A stretch of DNA of 64,000 nucleotides from Marinomonas mediterranea MMB-1 (GTDB lineage Bacteria; Pseudomonadota; Gammaproteobacteria; Pseudomonadales; Marinomonadaceae). The number at the start of each line of letters is the position of its first letter. Within the stretch, counting starts at the first letter, position 1. The position numbers and the translations under genes are program-made. The notes beneath the pieces were generated by a model that was given only the letters and a program-made list of their open reading frames with translations, ran no database searches and had not been told where the DNA came from. Below are positions 34,170-42,131 of the stretch, piece after piece. Where the stretch lies: assembly GCF_000192865.1 (NCBI RefSeq), contig NC_015276.1, positions 2,914,001 to 2,978,000 of the forward strand, given 5' to 3'.

Positions 34170-34252
34170 CGCTCCTTAACTGCACTCAGCGAAACTTAAT
34201 TGACTTTAGTAAAAAGAGCGAGATCCTCTGGAAATCACTTCAAATAGCCTAC

Positions 34253-34546
34253 TTAAGGTGTTCGTTCGCTCAGTACACTTGAAATTTTTTCGCCCACTAC
34301 ACCGAAGTTTTCAGCACCGTTCGTGACAACTTTTTGGGCATGATCAATAATTTGAATGTATTTTGTATCGCCTGTTTCCAACAGCTGACTCAGTGCCGTA
34401 CCGATGGCTGTCGTACTCAAAGTATTTAGGTTACGTAGGTTATCCGTCGCATCGGCGAGCGCCATCGCTGTCGACTGAGCCACCGATTGATTCGCTGCGC
34501 TGTATGCTGAATCGTCTTGGTCTGGCGGTGTGTTTAAGTCTTTCAT
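34253..34546 (-). CDS. Reb-related R-body protein, class II
   Basis: From the ATG at 34546 (AAGGAGAAGGGG just upstream; the ORF opens 8 codons earlier) the protein has 97 residues. Its core QSVAQSTAMALADATDNLRNLNTLSTTAIGTALSQLLETGDTKYIQII matches the 32527 gene almost position for position, giving a paralogous pair. A hairpin at 34567-34600 separates it from the class I gene upstream in the transcript. Confidence 0.78.
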   Translation of the reverse strand: MKDLNTPPDQDDSAYSAANQSVAQSTAMALADATDNLRNLNTLSTTAIGTALSQLLETGDTKYIQIIDHAQKVVTNGAENFGVVGEKISSVLSERTP

Positions 34547-34566
34547 CCCCTTCTCCTTATCGAATC

Positions 34567-34600
34567 GCACTCTGGACGCACATCAGTGTGCCCAGAGTGC
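34567..34600 (-). promoter_or_regulatory. Intercistronic hairpin in reb operon
   Basis: GCACTCTGG (34567-34575) and CCAGAGTGC (34592-34600) form a 9-bp stem; the loop can form a further GCAC/GTGC pairing. It lies between the class I gene and the class II ribosome site and has no U tract. It may stabilise or protect one cistron and adjust subunit ratios. Confidence 0.6.
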
Positions 34601-34618
34601 CAAGCGAAAACGCGCGTG

Positions 34619-34882
34619 TTACGCGTCTTTTTCAATAATGCCTTCTGCACTTCGGCCAATAACCGAAGAACCAATGGACATCAACGAGTTGACACCTTGA
34701 ACCGTCGCAGCTTGCATAGTGATTTGCGCCTGTTGCTGACTGTTCGTCGCGTTGTGAGCGGCCGTACCTAAAGCTTGACCTGTCGACATAAGCAAGTTAC
34801 CCATCGCCATAGCAGGTGTTTCACCAACAACTTTGGTATTTACTTGTGTTACAGAATCGGTAACCTGTTCGTTTACTGGCAT
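34619..34882 (-). CDS. RebB-family R-body protein, class I copy 1
   Basis: The 87-residue protein is one of three near-identical class I copies: MPVNEQVTDSVTQVNTKVVG at the start, ETPAMAMGNLLMSTGQALGTAAHNATNSQQQ in the middle and GRSAEGIIEKDA at the end. Codons differ from the next copies at many third positions while the protein is conserved. It is the likely ribbon-forming subunit. Confidence 0.87.
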   Translation of the reverse strand: MPVNEQVTDSVTQVNTKVVGETPAMAMGNLLMSTGQALGTAAHNATNSQQQAQITMQAATVQGVNSLMSIGSSVIGRSAEGIIEKDA

Positions 34883-34922
34883 AGTATTTTCCTTCTAGTG
34901 TGTTTTCTTTGATCAATAAAAA

Positions 34923-35177
34923 TTATTCGATAATGCCTTCAGCACTTCTACCAATGACAGAGGAGCCAATCGCCATCAAAGAGTTAACTCCCTGAACAGT
35001 TGCTGCCTGCATGGTAATTTGAGCTTGTTGCTGTGCTGCTGTCGCATTGTGGGCAGACGTTCCTAACGCCTGACTGGTGGACATCAGCAGATTACCCATT
35101 GCCATTGCAGGTGTTTCACCTACTACTTTCGTATTTACCTGTGTGACCGAATCGGTAATTTGTTCATTTACTGGCAT
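34923..35177 (-). CDS. RebB-family R-body protein, class I copy 2
   Basis: An 84-residue copy, nearly the same protein as copies 1 and 3 but with a slightly shorter C-terminus (ends GRSAEGIIE). AAAGGAGATAAAAA precedes the ATG. It probably mixes with the other class I subunits in one ribbon. Confidence 0.87.
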   Translation of the reverse strand: MPVNEQITDSVTQVNTKVVGETPAMAMGNLLMSTSQALGTSAHNATAAQQQAQITMQAATVQGVNSLMAIGSSVIGRSAEGIIE

Positions 35178-35204
35178 TTTTATCTCCTTTAAAGATTACA
35201 TGCG

Positions 35205-35262
35205 TCGTTATTCATTAAATTTGAGCTAAATAGCAGTTGGAGCTAAGTAGCACAGCCTAAAT
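35205..35262. repeat. Imperfect GAGCTAAATAGCA repeats
   Basis: Three degenerate units (GAGCTAAATAGCA, GAGCTAAGTAGCACA, GCCTAAATAACAC) recur with a period near 16 bp in the reb intergenic gap. This is similar in style to the tandem repeats at 1115, 15971 and 33030. Confidence 0.5.
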
Positions 35263-35283
35263 AACACTTAAGAAAAGCGACGA

Positions 35284-35544
35284 TTAGCCTTTCTCAATGA
35301 TGCCTTCAGAACTGCGGCCAATCACAGATGAGCCGATCGCCATCAAGGAATTAACCCCTTGCACTGTTGCCGCCTGCATCGTAATTTGTGCTTGCTGCTG
35401 AGCTGCCGTTGCGTTGTGAGCCGCATTACTTAATGCATGGCTGGTAGACATCAACAGGTTACCCATTGCCATAGCAGGTGTTTCACCAACTACTTTTGTA
35501 TTCACCTGTGTTACTGAGTCAGTGATTTGTTCATTTACTGGCAT
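35284..35544 (-). CDS. RebB-family R-body protein, class I copy 3
   Basis: An 86-residue copy sharing the MPVNEQITDSVTQVNTKVVG start and the GRSSEGIIEKG end. The middle differs from copy 2 mainly at LSTSHALSNAAHN. Good ribosome site on the minus strand. Same role as its neighbours. Confidence 0.87.
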   Translation of the reverse strand: MPVNEQITDSVTQVNTKVVGETPAMAMGNLLMSTSHALSNAAHNATAAQQQAQITMQAATVQGVNSLMAIGSSVIGRSSEGIIEKG

Positions 35545-35576
35545 AATTTTTTCCTCGTTTTAGTTAACGTCGTTTA

Positions 35577-35840
35577 CTACTTTTCTTTCTCTAAGATCGC
35601 TTCCGAGCTGCGACCAACAATTGCAGCACCAGTCGAGAAAAGAGAGTTAATCCCTTGAACTGTCGCAGAATGCAAAACGATCGTCGCTTGCTGGTTAGCC
35701 CCGGTACTGTTATGAGCGGCAAAACCCATTGCCTGACTCGTAGAAAGCATAAGATTTCCTTGAGCCATCGCGGGTGTCTCACCAACTACGGCAGTATTCA
35801 CTTGAGTTACAGAATCTGTAACTGCGTCATTTAATGGCAT
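35577..35840 (-). CDS. RebB-family R-body protein, class I, divergent copy
   Basis: The 87-residue protein keeps the class I frame (LNDAVTDSVTQVNTAVVGETPAMAQGN, then GRSSEAILEKEK). It has Gln-poor replacements in the middle (HNSTGANQQATIVLHSATVQGINSLFSTG). It is the first class I gene after the 35909 gene in the transcript and may have a distinct position in the ribbon. Confidence 0.84.
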   Translation of the reverse strand: MPLNDAVTDSVTQVNTAVVGETPAMAQGNLMLSTSQAMGFAAHNSTGANQQATIVLHSATVQGINSLFSTGAAIVGRSSEAILEKEK

Positions 35841-35864
35841 ATAAGATGCTCCTTTCTTGCTTAC

Positions 35865-35887
35865 GAGGTGCTTGAAATAAGCACCTC
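35865..35887 (-). promoter_or_regulatory. Second intercistronic hairpin in reb operon
   Basis: GAGGTGCTT (35865-35873) and AAGCACCTC (35879-35887) form a perfect 9-bp stem with a five-base loop. It lies between the first gene of the run and the divergent class I gene, just ahead of the latter's ribosome site. No U tract. Confidence 0.6.
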
Positions 35888-35908
35888 AAAACCCAATCGA
35901 TCGCAACA

Positions 35909-36109
35909 CTAAGACCCTTTTGCGGCGATGGAATAGATAAGGCCCGAACCTAACGCCGTGTTTGTAACAGTAATCGTTTGAATTTGTTGTTGCGCATGAG
36001 TGGTGTTTTCAGACGCTTTTCCCAACGAGTCAGAAACCATATTCAAGTACATGTCTCGCGAGCTAACGGGTGCCCACTCAGCTAACATTTTTTCAATATC
36101 GACTTTCAT
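35909..36109 (-). CDS. Short Reb-related protein, class III-like
   Basis: A 66-residue protein, first in the structural run. Its core (MVSDSLGKASENTTHAQQQIQTITVTNTALGSGLIYSI) aligns with the class III block of the 33741 gene. It has a distinctive N-terminus (MKVDIEKMLAEWAPVS). AGGCGGTG precedes the ATG. The role may be nucleation or capping, but that is inference. Confidence 0.65.
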   Translation of the reverse strand: MKVDIEKMLAEWAPVSSRDMYLNMVSDSLGKASENTTHAQQQIQTITVTNTALGSGLIYSIAAKGS

Positions 36110-36191
36110 TTTTCACCGCCTGTTGTCTTGTCTCTATGTGCTTAATATTAAAAGCGATATGCCGTTTAAACTCGGTGATATCGCGTCATAA

Positions 36192-37385
36192 TCAAGCGTT
36201 TTTCATGTAGTTAGAAACATAGATATCAGTCTCTAATCTAAGCTGGCGGCGATACTCTCGTGGGGAGTTATTCACATATCGTTTAAACATTTTTTCGAAG
36301 TGGCTCAAATCACCAAAGCCCGACTGGAGGCAAATGTCGGTAATTTTCATCTGTGGCGAAGACTCAATAAGCGCCTTAGCAAACCTCACTCTTAATTGAA
36401 CAAGTAACGATTTAAAAGACAGCTTTAGATGGGTTCGAAATAGAAAGGAAAGATGCGAAGGACTAGCGAATGACACGTTAGAGAGGTCCTCCAATGAAAG
36501 AGGGTCTCGAAAGTTCTCTGCTAAATGCTTTATGGCTTTTCGTAAGGCAACGTGCGTATTCTCAAAGGGGGTGAGATCATTCTTCAAAAGCGAGTCGACA
36601 ATGTCCGTATTAGAATTTTCTATTGTTAGAATTCCAGTAGAAAGGATATCTGAGACGGTCACTTCATCTTCGTAGCAAGATGCGAGAACGCATATTACAC
36701 GCTGAAGTTCTGCAACATTTTCAGGCCAATGATAGCCAAGCAACAAGTTCATTGCGCTCTTATTAAGAATAATCGGTTTGACGGCTGAGACCTTATCAAG
36801 AATATGGTCTATCTGAGCGGGCAAGTCCTCTATTCGCTCTCGTAGCGGTGCGACATTTAACTCTAAGTGCGGAATAGAGCACCCAAAAAGCTTGGCAATA
36901 AACTGTTGTTCGCCATTTGAAATTAATGGCTTTGAGCACGAAATAATGAGATGTGTTTTGGAAGAACCACTGAGAAGGTCCAGCCCCCCTTCCAAAATAA
37001 CCGACATTAAATAGTCTTTCGTTTCTGCTGATAGGTTATCGACTTCCGAAAGGTACAAGGTACCTCCACGAGAAAGTTCTATACTTTTTTCTAAAAAAGG
37101 CTTAAACGCCTTAACGTCATGTATGGTTGAGGGAACAAAAATAAATTTGTCCATCGGCAGGTTACGTATTTCATGAATCTTTCTAGCGACGGAGCGCTTT
37201 TCGGTACCAGCTTCCCCTGTGACGAAAATGGGATATCGAACATTTGAAGCGAAATATACTTGATTTCGCAATCGCTCCATTGTCATCGATTCGCCAATTA
37301 ATGGGTATTCATCATTTCTAATCAGCAGCTCTTCGTACTTGCTTGCATTACTTTTAAGATAAAGGTCTTCGTTGCGCTCATCCAT
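36192..37385 (-). CDS. AAA+ / AraC chimeric regulator of the reb locus
   Basis: The 397-residue protein has a sigma-54-activator-like AAA+ domain (about 25-250: GEAGTEKRS Walker A-like, RGGTLYLSEVDNLS Walker B-like, APLRERIEDLPAQID, GYHWPENVAELQRV). It ends in an AraC/XylS double helix-turn-helix (about 280-385: LSLEDLSNVSFASPSHLSFLFR, ITDICLQSGFGDLSHFEKMFKRYVNNSPREYRR). The GAFTGA loop needed to contact sigma-54 is missing, and Walker A and B are altered (GTEK; Ser for Asp), so it probably does not act as a classical sigma-54 activator. It lies 82 bp upstream of the reb genes, same strand, and likely controls them. Confidence 0.82.
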   Translation of the reverse strand: MDERNEDLYLKSNASKYEELLIRNDEYPLIGESMTMERLRNQVYFASNVRYPIFVTGEAGTEKRSVARKIHEIRNLPMDKFIFVPSTIHDVKAFKPFLEKSIELSRGGTLYLSEVDNLSAETKDYLMSVILEGGLDLLSGSSKTHLIISCSKPLISNGEQQFIAKLFGCSIPHLELNVAPLRERIEDLPAQIDHILDKVSAVKPIILNKSAMNLLLGYHWPENVAELQRVICVLASCYEDEVTVSDILSTGILTIENSNTDIVDSLLKNDLTPFENTHVALRKAIKHLAENFRDPLSLEDLSNVSFASPSHLSFLFRTHLKLSFKSLLVQLRVRFAKALIESSPQMKITDICLQSGFGDLSHFEKMFKRYVNNSPREYRRQLRLETDIYVSNYMKNA

Positions 37386-37719
37386 CTTAAATTCCTTTTA
37401 TGAATTATTTATGTGTTGAGCTTTCATGCTAATTCGCTTCGTAACGGATAAATCGGTGAGAACACACTATTTATCCGTCAAACCAATTAAAGGTACGCAA
37501 ATACGATGCTTTTTTAGGAGGAATTTTTATGACGGCTCCATTACTTTGTACCAAAAGAGCAGAAAATAAGTAAAAAATAACGTGACTTATCTATAGAATT
37601 GAAGCGTGTTAACGTGCCGTCTTTCAAAGCAAGACAGCACGTTAACCTTTCACTTTATACATGAGTAATAACAGACCGAATGGCCATCAGAAATGATATA
37701 AAAACGCTAAAAAGTAAGA
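37386..37719. other. Intergenic region upstream of the reb regulator
   Basis: The 334-bp gap contains the 37444-37478 inverted repeat, a 14-codon plus-strand ORF (from about 37530) behind a perfect AGGAGG, and a strong hairpin at 37608-37646 (GTTAACGTGC / GCACGTTAAC with a further GTCTT/AAGAC pairing). No full gene is present. Confidence 0.55.
37444..37478. promoter_or_regulatory. Inverted repeat upstream of the AAA+/AraC regulator
   Basis: ACGGATAAAT (37444-37453) and ATTTATCCGT (37469-37478) are perfect 10-bp inverted arms separated by 15 bp. Centred about 75 bp upstream of the regulator's start, they are a good operator candidate for the AraC-type DNA-binding domain or another dimeric regulator. 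Confidence 0.55.
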
Positions 37720-38145
37720 TTATTTAGCAAACAGTTGGCCCATATCTTTGAAGGCTTTGAACTCCAGCGCATTACCGCAAGGGTCAAGCAAAAACATCGT
37801 TGCTTGCTCACCCACTTGACCTTTGAACCTTACATAAGGCTCGATCACAAAACGAGTACCAAGTGAATTAAGTCGTTCAGCTAATGCTTCCCACTGATCC
37901 CACGTCAGTACGACACCAAAGTGCGGCACAGGCACATCATGGCCATCCACCGGATTCGTCGTTGCATTTTCTTGCGATGGAGTTTTGGGGTGATGATGAA
38001 TCACCAATTGATGTCCAAAGAAATTAAAGTCCACCCAATGTTCTGCGGAACGCCCTTCTTCCAAGCCAAAAACATCGCGGTAAAATGCTCTCGCCAACGG
38101 CACATCGTATACGGGAATCGCTAGATGGAATGGTTGTAAACTCAT
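37720..38145 (-). CDS. VOC-family protein (glyoxalase/dioxygenase-like)
   Basis: A 141-residue single-domain VOC protein. The start FHLAIPVYDVPLARAFYRDVFGLEEG, a central His-rich strand (HQLVIHHHPK), HFGVVL and the C-terminal FLLDPCGNALEFK match the usual metal-binding pattern (His7, central His, Glu near 130). It follows the aldehyde dehydrogenase/LysR genes in the same direction and may detoxify or convert an aldehyde or ketone from that pathway. The substrate is unknown. Confidence 0.8.
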   Translation of the reverse strand: MSLQPFHLAIPVYDVPLARAFYRDVFGLEEGRSAEHWVDFNFFGHQLVIHHHPKTPSQENATTNPVDGHDVPVPHFGVVLTWDQWEALAERLNSLGTRFVIEPYVRFKGQVGEQATMFLLDPCGNALEFKAFKDMGQLFAK

Positions 38146-38194
38146 GAAAACGCTCCTGATTTATTCTCTAAATAATGACTAACGCAATCTTTTT

Positions 38195-39673
38195 CTAATC
38201 ATGACTTATCATAATATGCCGCAATACTGAGTAGTTCTCCAACGACGACATCGACAAGTCATTGCCATACCCAGAGCGTTTAAGGCCGCCGTGGGGCATT
38301 TCACTGGGTAATAAAAAATGATTATTAATCCAAGTACAGCCGTATTCTAACTGTGACGCAAGACGCATAGCGCGTTTGATGTTGCCCGACCAAACCGACG
38401 AGGCCAAGCCATATTCCGATTGATTCGCCCACGCCAGTGCCTGCTCTTCGTTATCACAGCAGGTCACCGACACCACGGGGCCAAATACTTCCCGCTGTAC
38501 AATTTCATCACTTACCTTAACGCCAGCAATCAAGGTGGGTTGATAAAAGTAGCCCGCCACATCAGGAATCGCGCCCCCCGTGACAATTTCAGCATGAGGC
38601 AATTCATCGGCACGCTCGACAAAACTGGCCACACTGTTGCGTTGTCGTTCGGTAATCAAAGGGCCTAAATCGTTTTTCGCATCGTCTGGGTCATTAAACG
38701 TCAAGCGGGACACACTTGCCTGTAGCTCTGCCATCAATTTTTCATAAATGCCCTTTTCAGCATAAACATGGCAGGCCGCGGTGCAGTCTTGTCCAGCATT
38801 GTAATAACCATACTCGGTTACCCCTTGCACGACCTTCGCCAAATCCGCGTCGTCCAATACAATCACTGGCGCTTTGCCGCCCAACTCCAAATGCGTCCTT
38901 TTGACCGTTCGATAAGCCGCTTGCAACACTTTTTGCCCTGTTGAAATGTCCCCCGTCAAACTCACCATCCTAATTCCCGGATGCTTAATCAAGCCGTTAC
39001 CAACACTTTCGCCCCGTCCAAAAACAATGTTTACCACACCAGGAGGCAAAATATCACTTACCCACTGAGCAAATGCCAAGGTCGTCAAAGGTGCTTGCTC
39101 AGATGGTTTAAACACCACGGTGTTACCCGCCGCCAAGGCAGGCGCGAGTTTCCACGCCAACATCATTAAAGGGTAATTCCATGGGGCAATCGCAGCCACA
39201 ACGCCAACGGGATCCATTCGAGTCATACTGGTATTACCGGGAAAATACTCCCCCGCTGCGGTACTGGGACGACAGCGTACCGCCCCCGCGAAATAACGAA
39301 ACACATCAACCGCCGCAGAAATTTCATCTCGCTCAACCAGATGCCGTGGCTTACCACAATTCAAGGCTTCTAAATCCGCCAAATAACCGGCATTTTTTGC
39401 GATCGTATCGGCGAGTCGTAACAAATACCCAGCCCGCTCCGCCGGTGTCGTCTTCGACCAAAGCTTAGCAGCCATCTCAGCCGCCTTCACACTGTCGTCT
39501 ATTTGTTTGTTCGAGGCTTCTGCAATGCGCACAATATGCTCAGCATTGGCTGGGTTGATCACAGTTTCTAAGTGCCCTTCTCCTGCCTGTAACTCACCAT
39601 TAATAAGCATCTGAGTGGTCAAATGTGGGGCTGTAGAAGAGGTCGATTTAGGCGAGCTAGATGCATCTGTCAT
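38195..39673 (-). CDS. Aldehyde dehydrogenase, gamma-aminobutyraldehyde dehydrogenase-like
   Basis: The 492-residue enzyme has all ALDH catalytic residues: Asn166 (PWNYP), Lys189 (KPSE), Glu263 (ELGGKAP) and Cys297 (GQDCTAA). The GQDCTA context is typical of gamma-aminobutyraldehyde or betaine-aldehyde dehydrogenases. The ORF opens with TTG at 39685, but the ATG at 39673 has a better ribosome site. It lies 17 bp after the LysR gene, same strand. A second, similar enzyme is encoded at 45221, and both fit polyamine-to-GABA oxidation. Confidence 0.87.
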   Translation of the reverse strand: MTDASSSPKSTSSTAPHLTTQMLINGELQAGEGHLETVINPANAEHIVRIAEASNKQIDDSVKAAEMAAKLWSKTTPAERAGYLLRLADTIAKNAGYLADLEALNCGKPRHLVERDEISAAVDVFRYFAGAVRCRPSTAAGEYFPGNTSMTRMDPVGVVAAIAPWNYPLMMLAWKLAPALAAGNTVVFKPSEQAPLTTLAFAQWVSDILPPGVVNIVFGRGESVGNGLIKHPGIRMVSLTGDISTGQKVLQAAYRTVKRTHLELGGKAPVIVLDDADLAKVVQGVTEYGYYNAGQDCTAACHVYAEKGIYEKLMAELQASVSRLTFNDPDDAKNDLGPLITERQRNSVASFVERADELPHAEIVTGGAIPDVAGYFYQPTLIAGVKVSDEIVQREVFGPVVSVTCCDNEEQALAWANQSEYGLASSVWSGNIKRAMRLASQLEYGCTWINNHFLLPSEMPHGGLKRSGYGNDLSMSSLENYSVLRHIMISHD

Positions 39674-39690
39674 AGTATTCACCAAGCAGG

Positions 39691-40602
39691 TTAAGCAGAA
39701 AATGTGGGCTGAGAAATAGACTCTCTCGCCACCTCAATAAAATGATTGATAAGCTCATTTCTAACACCGCCTCGGCGCCATAAGAGCCCAATATCCAAGG
39801 TATTCGAGACATCGAGTATTTGTTTTGCTTCCACCCGATCGCCCTCAACAGACCAAGGACGATAAGCCATCTCCGGCATCACGGCCACTCCCATGCCAGC
39901 CGACACAAAGCTCCGCACGGCTTCCACTGAGCTGCTTTTCATAGCAATATTGGGCAGGCCATTTTGCGCCTCCCAGATCGTACGAATGCGCCGCTCCATT
40001 TCATCCGTTGACAACAATATCTGCGGTTCTTCAAGCACACTTTTCATGTTCAACGATTCTTCTTTCAGCAACGCATGCTCTGGTGGCAGCCAGATATGGT
40101 AACGAGAATAGGTCAACACCTCTGTATTAAAAGCGAAATGGTTGTCCAGATCAGACAACATCAGCACCGCCACATCCAGCTCACCGCCAATAATAAGGTG
40201 TTCGATGTATTCGCGTTCGTCTTCCACCACACGCACTGAAATATTGTGATAAACACGTTTAAAATGCGCCACTAAATCCGCCAGATAATAGCCCGCGACC
40301 ATACTGGTGACGCCCACGTTCAGTACGCCAGCGATATCATCAGTACTTTGTTGCAAGCTCCGCTTGGCATTCTCAACCGAGCCCATAATCAGATACGCCT
40401 GCCGCAAAAACTGATGCCCCAAATGAGTCAGTTCCATGCCTTTGGCGTGGCGCTCAAATAACCCCACCCCGAGCTCTTCTTCCAATTGCTTAATGGCCGT
40501 CGTGAGCGTGGACTGAGAAATATACACCGCACTGGCTGCCGCCGAGACCGACCCGGTTTCCGCAATCGCAATAAAATAACGAATTTGCCTAAGCGACATC
40601 AT
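39691..40602 (-). CDS. LysR-family transcriptional regulator
   Basis: The 303-residue protein has the LysR N-terminal winged helix (LRQIRYFIAIAETGSVSAAASAVYISQSTLTTAIKQLEEELG) and a two-lobed effector domain. It is divergent from the ydcS-like operon across a 370-bp promoter and upstream of an aldehyde dehydrogenase in its own direction, so it probably controls both sides. AAGGGGAA precedes the ATG. Confidence 0.88.
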   Translation of the reverse strand: MMSLRQIRYFIAIAETGSVSAAASAVYISQSTLTTAIKQLEEELGVGLFERHAKGMELTHLGHQFLRQAYLIMGSVENAKRSLQQSTDDIAGVLNVGVTSMVAGYYLADLVAHFKRVYHNISVRVVEDEREYIEHLIIGGELDVAVLMLSDLDNHFAFNTEVLTYSRYHIWLPPEHALLKEESLNMKSVLEEPQILLSTDEMERRIRTIWEAQNGLPNIAMKSSSVEAVRSFVSAGMGVAVMPEMAYRPWSVEGDRVEAKQILDVSNTLDIGLLWRRGGVRNELINHFIEVARESISQPTFSA

Positions 40603-40972
40603 GCTGATATTCCCCTTACCTTCTAATTAGTCTATGGCTGTAAATGAGGTTATAAAAATTTGAAAACACACGTTTTTTCCTTTTTAACGTCACACTATTA
40701 ACAGATATATCACAAAAGAGTTCGATCTGTTATCGCTTTTATCGATAGCTAAGTTCTTTATTTTGTATTTGCTATGACTTTTTAAGGATGGATATTCTGA
40801 TAAGCACAAAGTGAGCAAAATTCGCATACTTTATTCATTTACTTGACCATGCCTCTGAGCATGCATTTAAACCTTTGAATTCACTTTGACGACGAATCAA
40901 GCACCAAAAGCAACACTCACTAGTGCTTGATTTAAACGAACGCTGACAAAAACGAACTATGAAGGACTGCCT
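40603..40972. other. Divergent promoter region, LysR / ydcS-like
   Basis: The 370-bp AT-rich region contains no gene. Partly symmetric sequences such as TATCGCTTTTATCGATA near 40733 and short A/T-rich tracts could be LysR or promoter sites, but no site is certain. Confidence 0.4.
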
Positions 40973-42124
40973 ATGATTGCTTCACGCTTTAACGCTAAAA
41001 CCGCCCTGCTCAGTCTCCTCTCATGTGGGATAGGCTTATCAGCTAACGTCTTCGCTGCCTCCGGCGAAGGCGAAGTCAACATTATCGCCTGGCCAGGATA
41101 TATCGAACGCGGCCAGACAGACCCCGCCTACGATTGGGTCACCCAGTTTGAACAAAACACAGGGTGTTCCGTCAATGTGAAAACCGCCTCTACCTCAGAT
41201 GAAATGGTCAGCCTCATGGCCAAAGGCGGTTACGACCTGGTGACCGCATCAGGGGACTCATCACTCAGGCTCATCTATGGCAAACGCGTTCAACCGATCG
41301 ACATCAACAAAATCAACGCTTGGGACACCTTAGACCCGCGCTTAAAAAATGCCCCTTGGTTTACCGTCAATGGTCAACATTACGGTGTTCCCTTCCAATG
41401 GGGTCCCAACCTTCTTATGTACAACACTCAGGTTTTCAAATCCGCTCCCATCAGTTGGAAGGTGGTCTTTGAACCCATGACTCTACCAGATGGCAAGTCC
41501 AATCAAGGACGAGTTCAAGCTTACGACGGTCCGATTTACATCGCCGATGCCGCGCTATACTTAAAAGCCACGCGCCCAGAACTGAACATCAAAGACCCTT
41601 ATGAACTGAACGAAACCCAATATGCCGCTGTGCTTGACCTGCTGCGTCAACAACACAGCTTGATCCACCGCTATTGGCATGACTACAACGTACAAATGAG
41701 TGACTTCAAAAACGAGGGCGTTGCAGCTTCCAGCGCTTGGCCATTCCAAGCCAATGCATTAATTTCCTCAGGCGAACCCATTGCCACCACAGTACCGAAA
41801 GAAGGCGTCACTGGCTGGGCCGACACCACCATGCTGGCCACCGACACCAAACACCCAATATGTGCCTACCAATGGCTAAACTGGTCGATCACACCAAAAT
41901 TACAAGGCGATTTGGCCGCCTGGTTTGGCTCCGTTCCGGCGGTTCCACAAGCCTGTGACAACAACCCATTACTGGGTGCCAAAGGTTGCCAGACAAACGG
42001 CTACAACGACTTCAATAAAGTCACCTTCTGGAAAACCCCACGATCCAAATGCGATGCCGAAGGCACGTGTGTTTCTTACAGTCGTTGGACTAAGGATTAC
42101 ATTGCCATCATGGGCGGGCGCTAG
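40973..42124 (+). CDS. ydcS: Periplasmic substrate-binding protein, YdcS-like
   Basis: The 383-residue protein has a signal peptide (about 1-29). Its mature sequence is very close to E. coli YdcS: VNIIAWPGYIERGQTDPAYDW, KGGYDLVTASGDSSLRLI, YGVPFQWGPNLLMYNTQ, GVTGWADTTML, and the end SRWTKDYIAIMGGR. E. coli YdcS binds a polyamine/GABA-type ligand and is reported to also make short poly-3-hydroxybutyrate. It begins the plus-strand operon with ATPase, two permeases and an aldehyde dehydrogenase. A 15-bp hairpin follows the gene. Confidence 0.92.
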   Translation: MIASRFNAKTALLSLLSCGIGLSANVFAASGEGEVNIIAWPGYIERGQTDPAYDWVTQFEQNTGCSVNVKTASTSDEMVSLMAKGGYDLVTASGDSSLRLIYGKRVQPIDINKINAWDTLDPRLKNAPWFTVNGQHYGVPFQWGPNLLMYNTQVFKSAPISWKVVFEPMTLPDGKSNQGRVQAYDGPIYIADAALYLKATRPELNIKDPYELNETQYAAVLDLLRQQHSLIHRYWHDYNVQMSDFKNEGVAASSAWPFQANALISSGEPIATTVPKEGVTGWADTTMLATDTKHPICAYQWLNWSITPKLQGDLAAWFGSVPAVPQACDNNPLLGAKGCQTNGYNDFNKVTFWKTPRSKCDAEGTCVSYSRWTKDYIAIMGGR

Positions 42125-42131
42125 CTCAGAT

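Noticed and set aside
34619..35840. Regularly spaced similar blocks that might suggest a repeat array
   Set aside because: They are complete protein genes with diverged codons, not short identical repeats with unique spacers, so not CRISPR.
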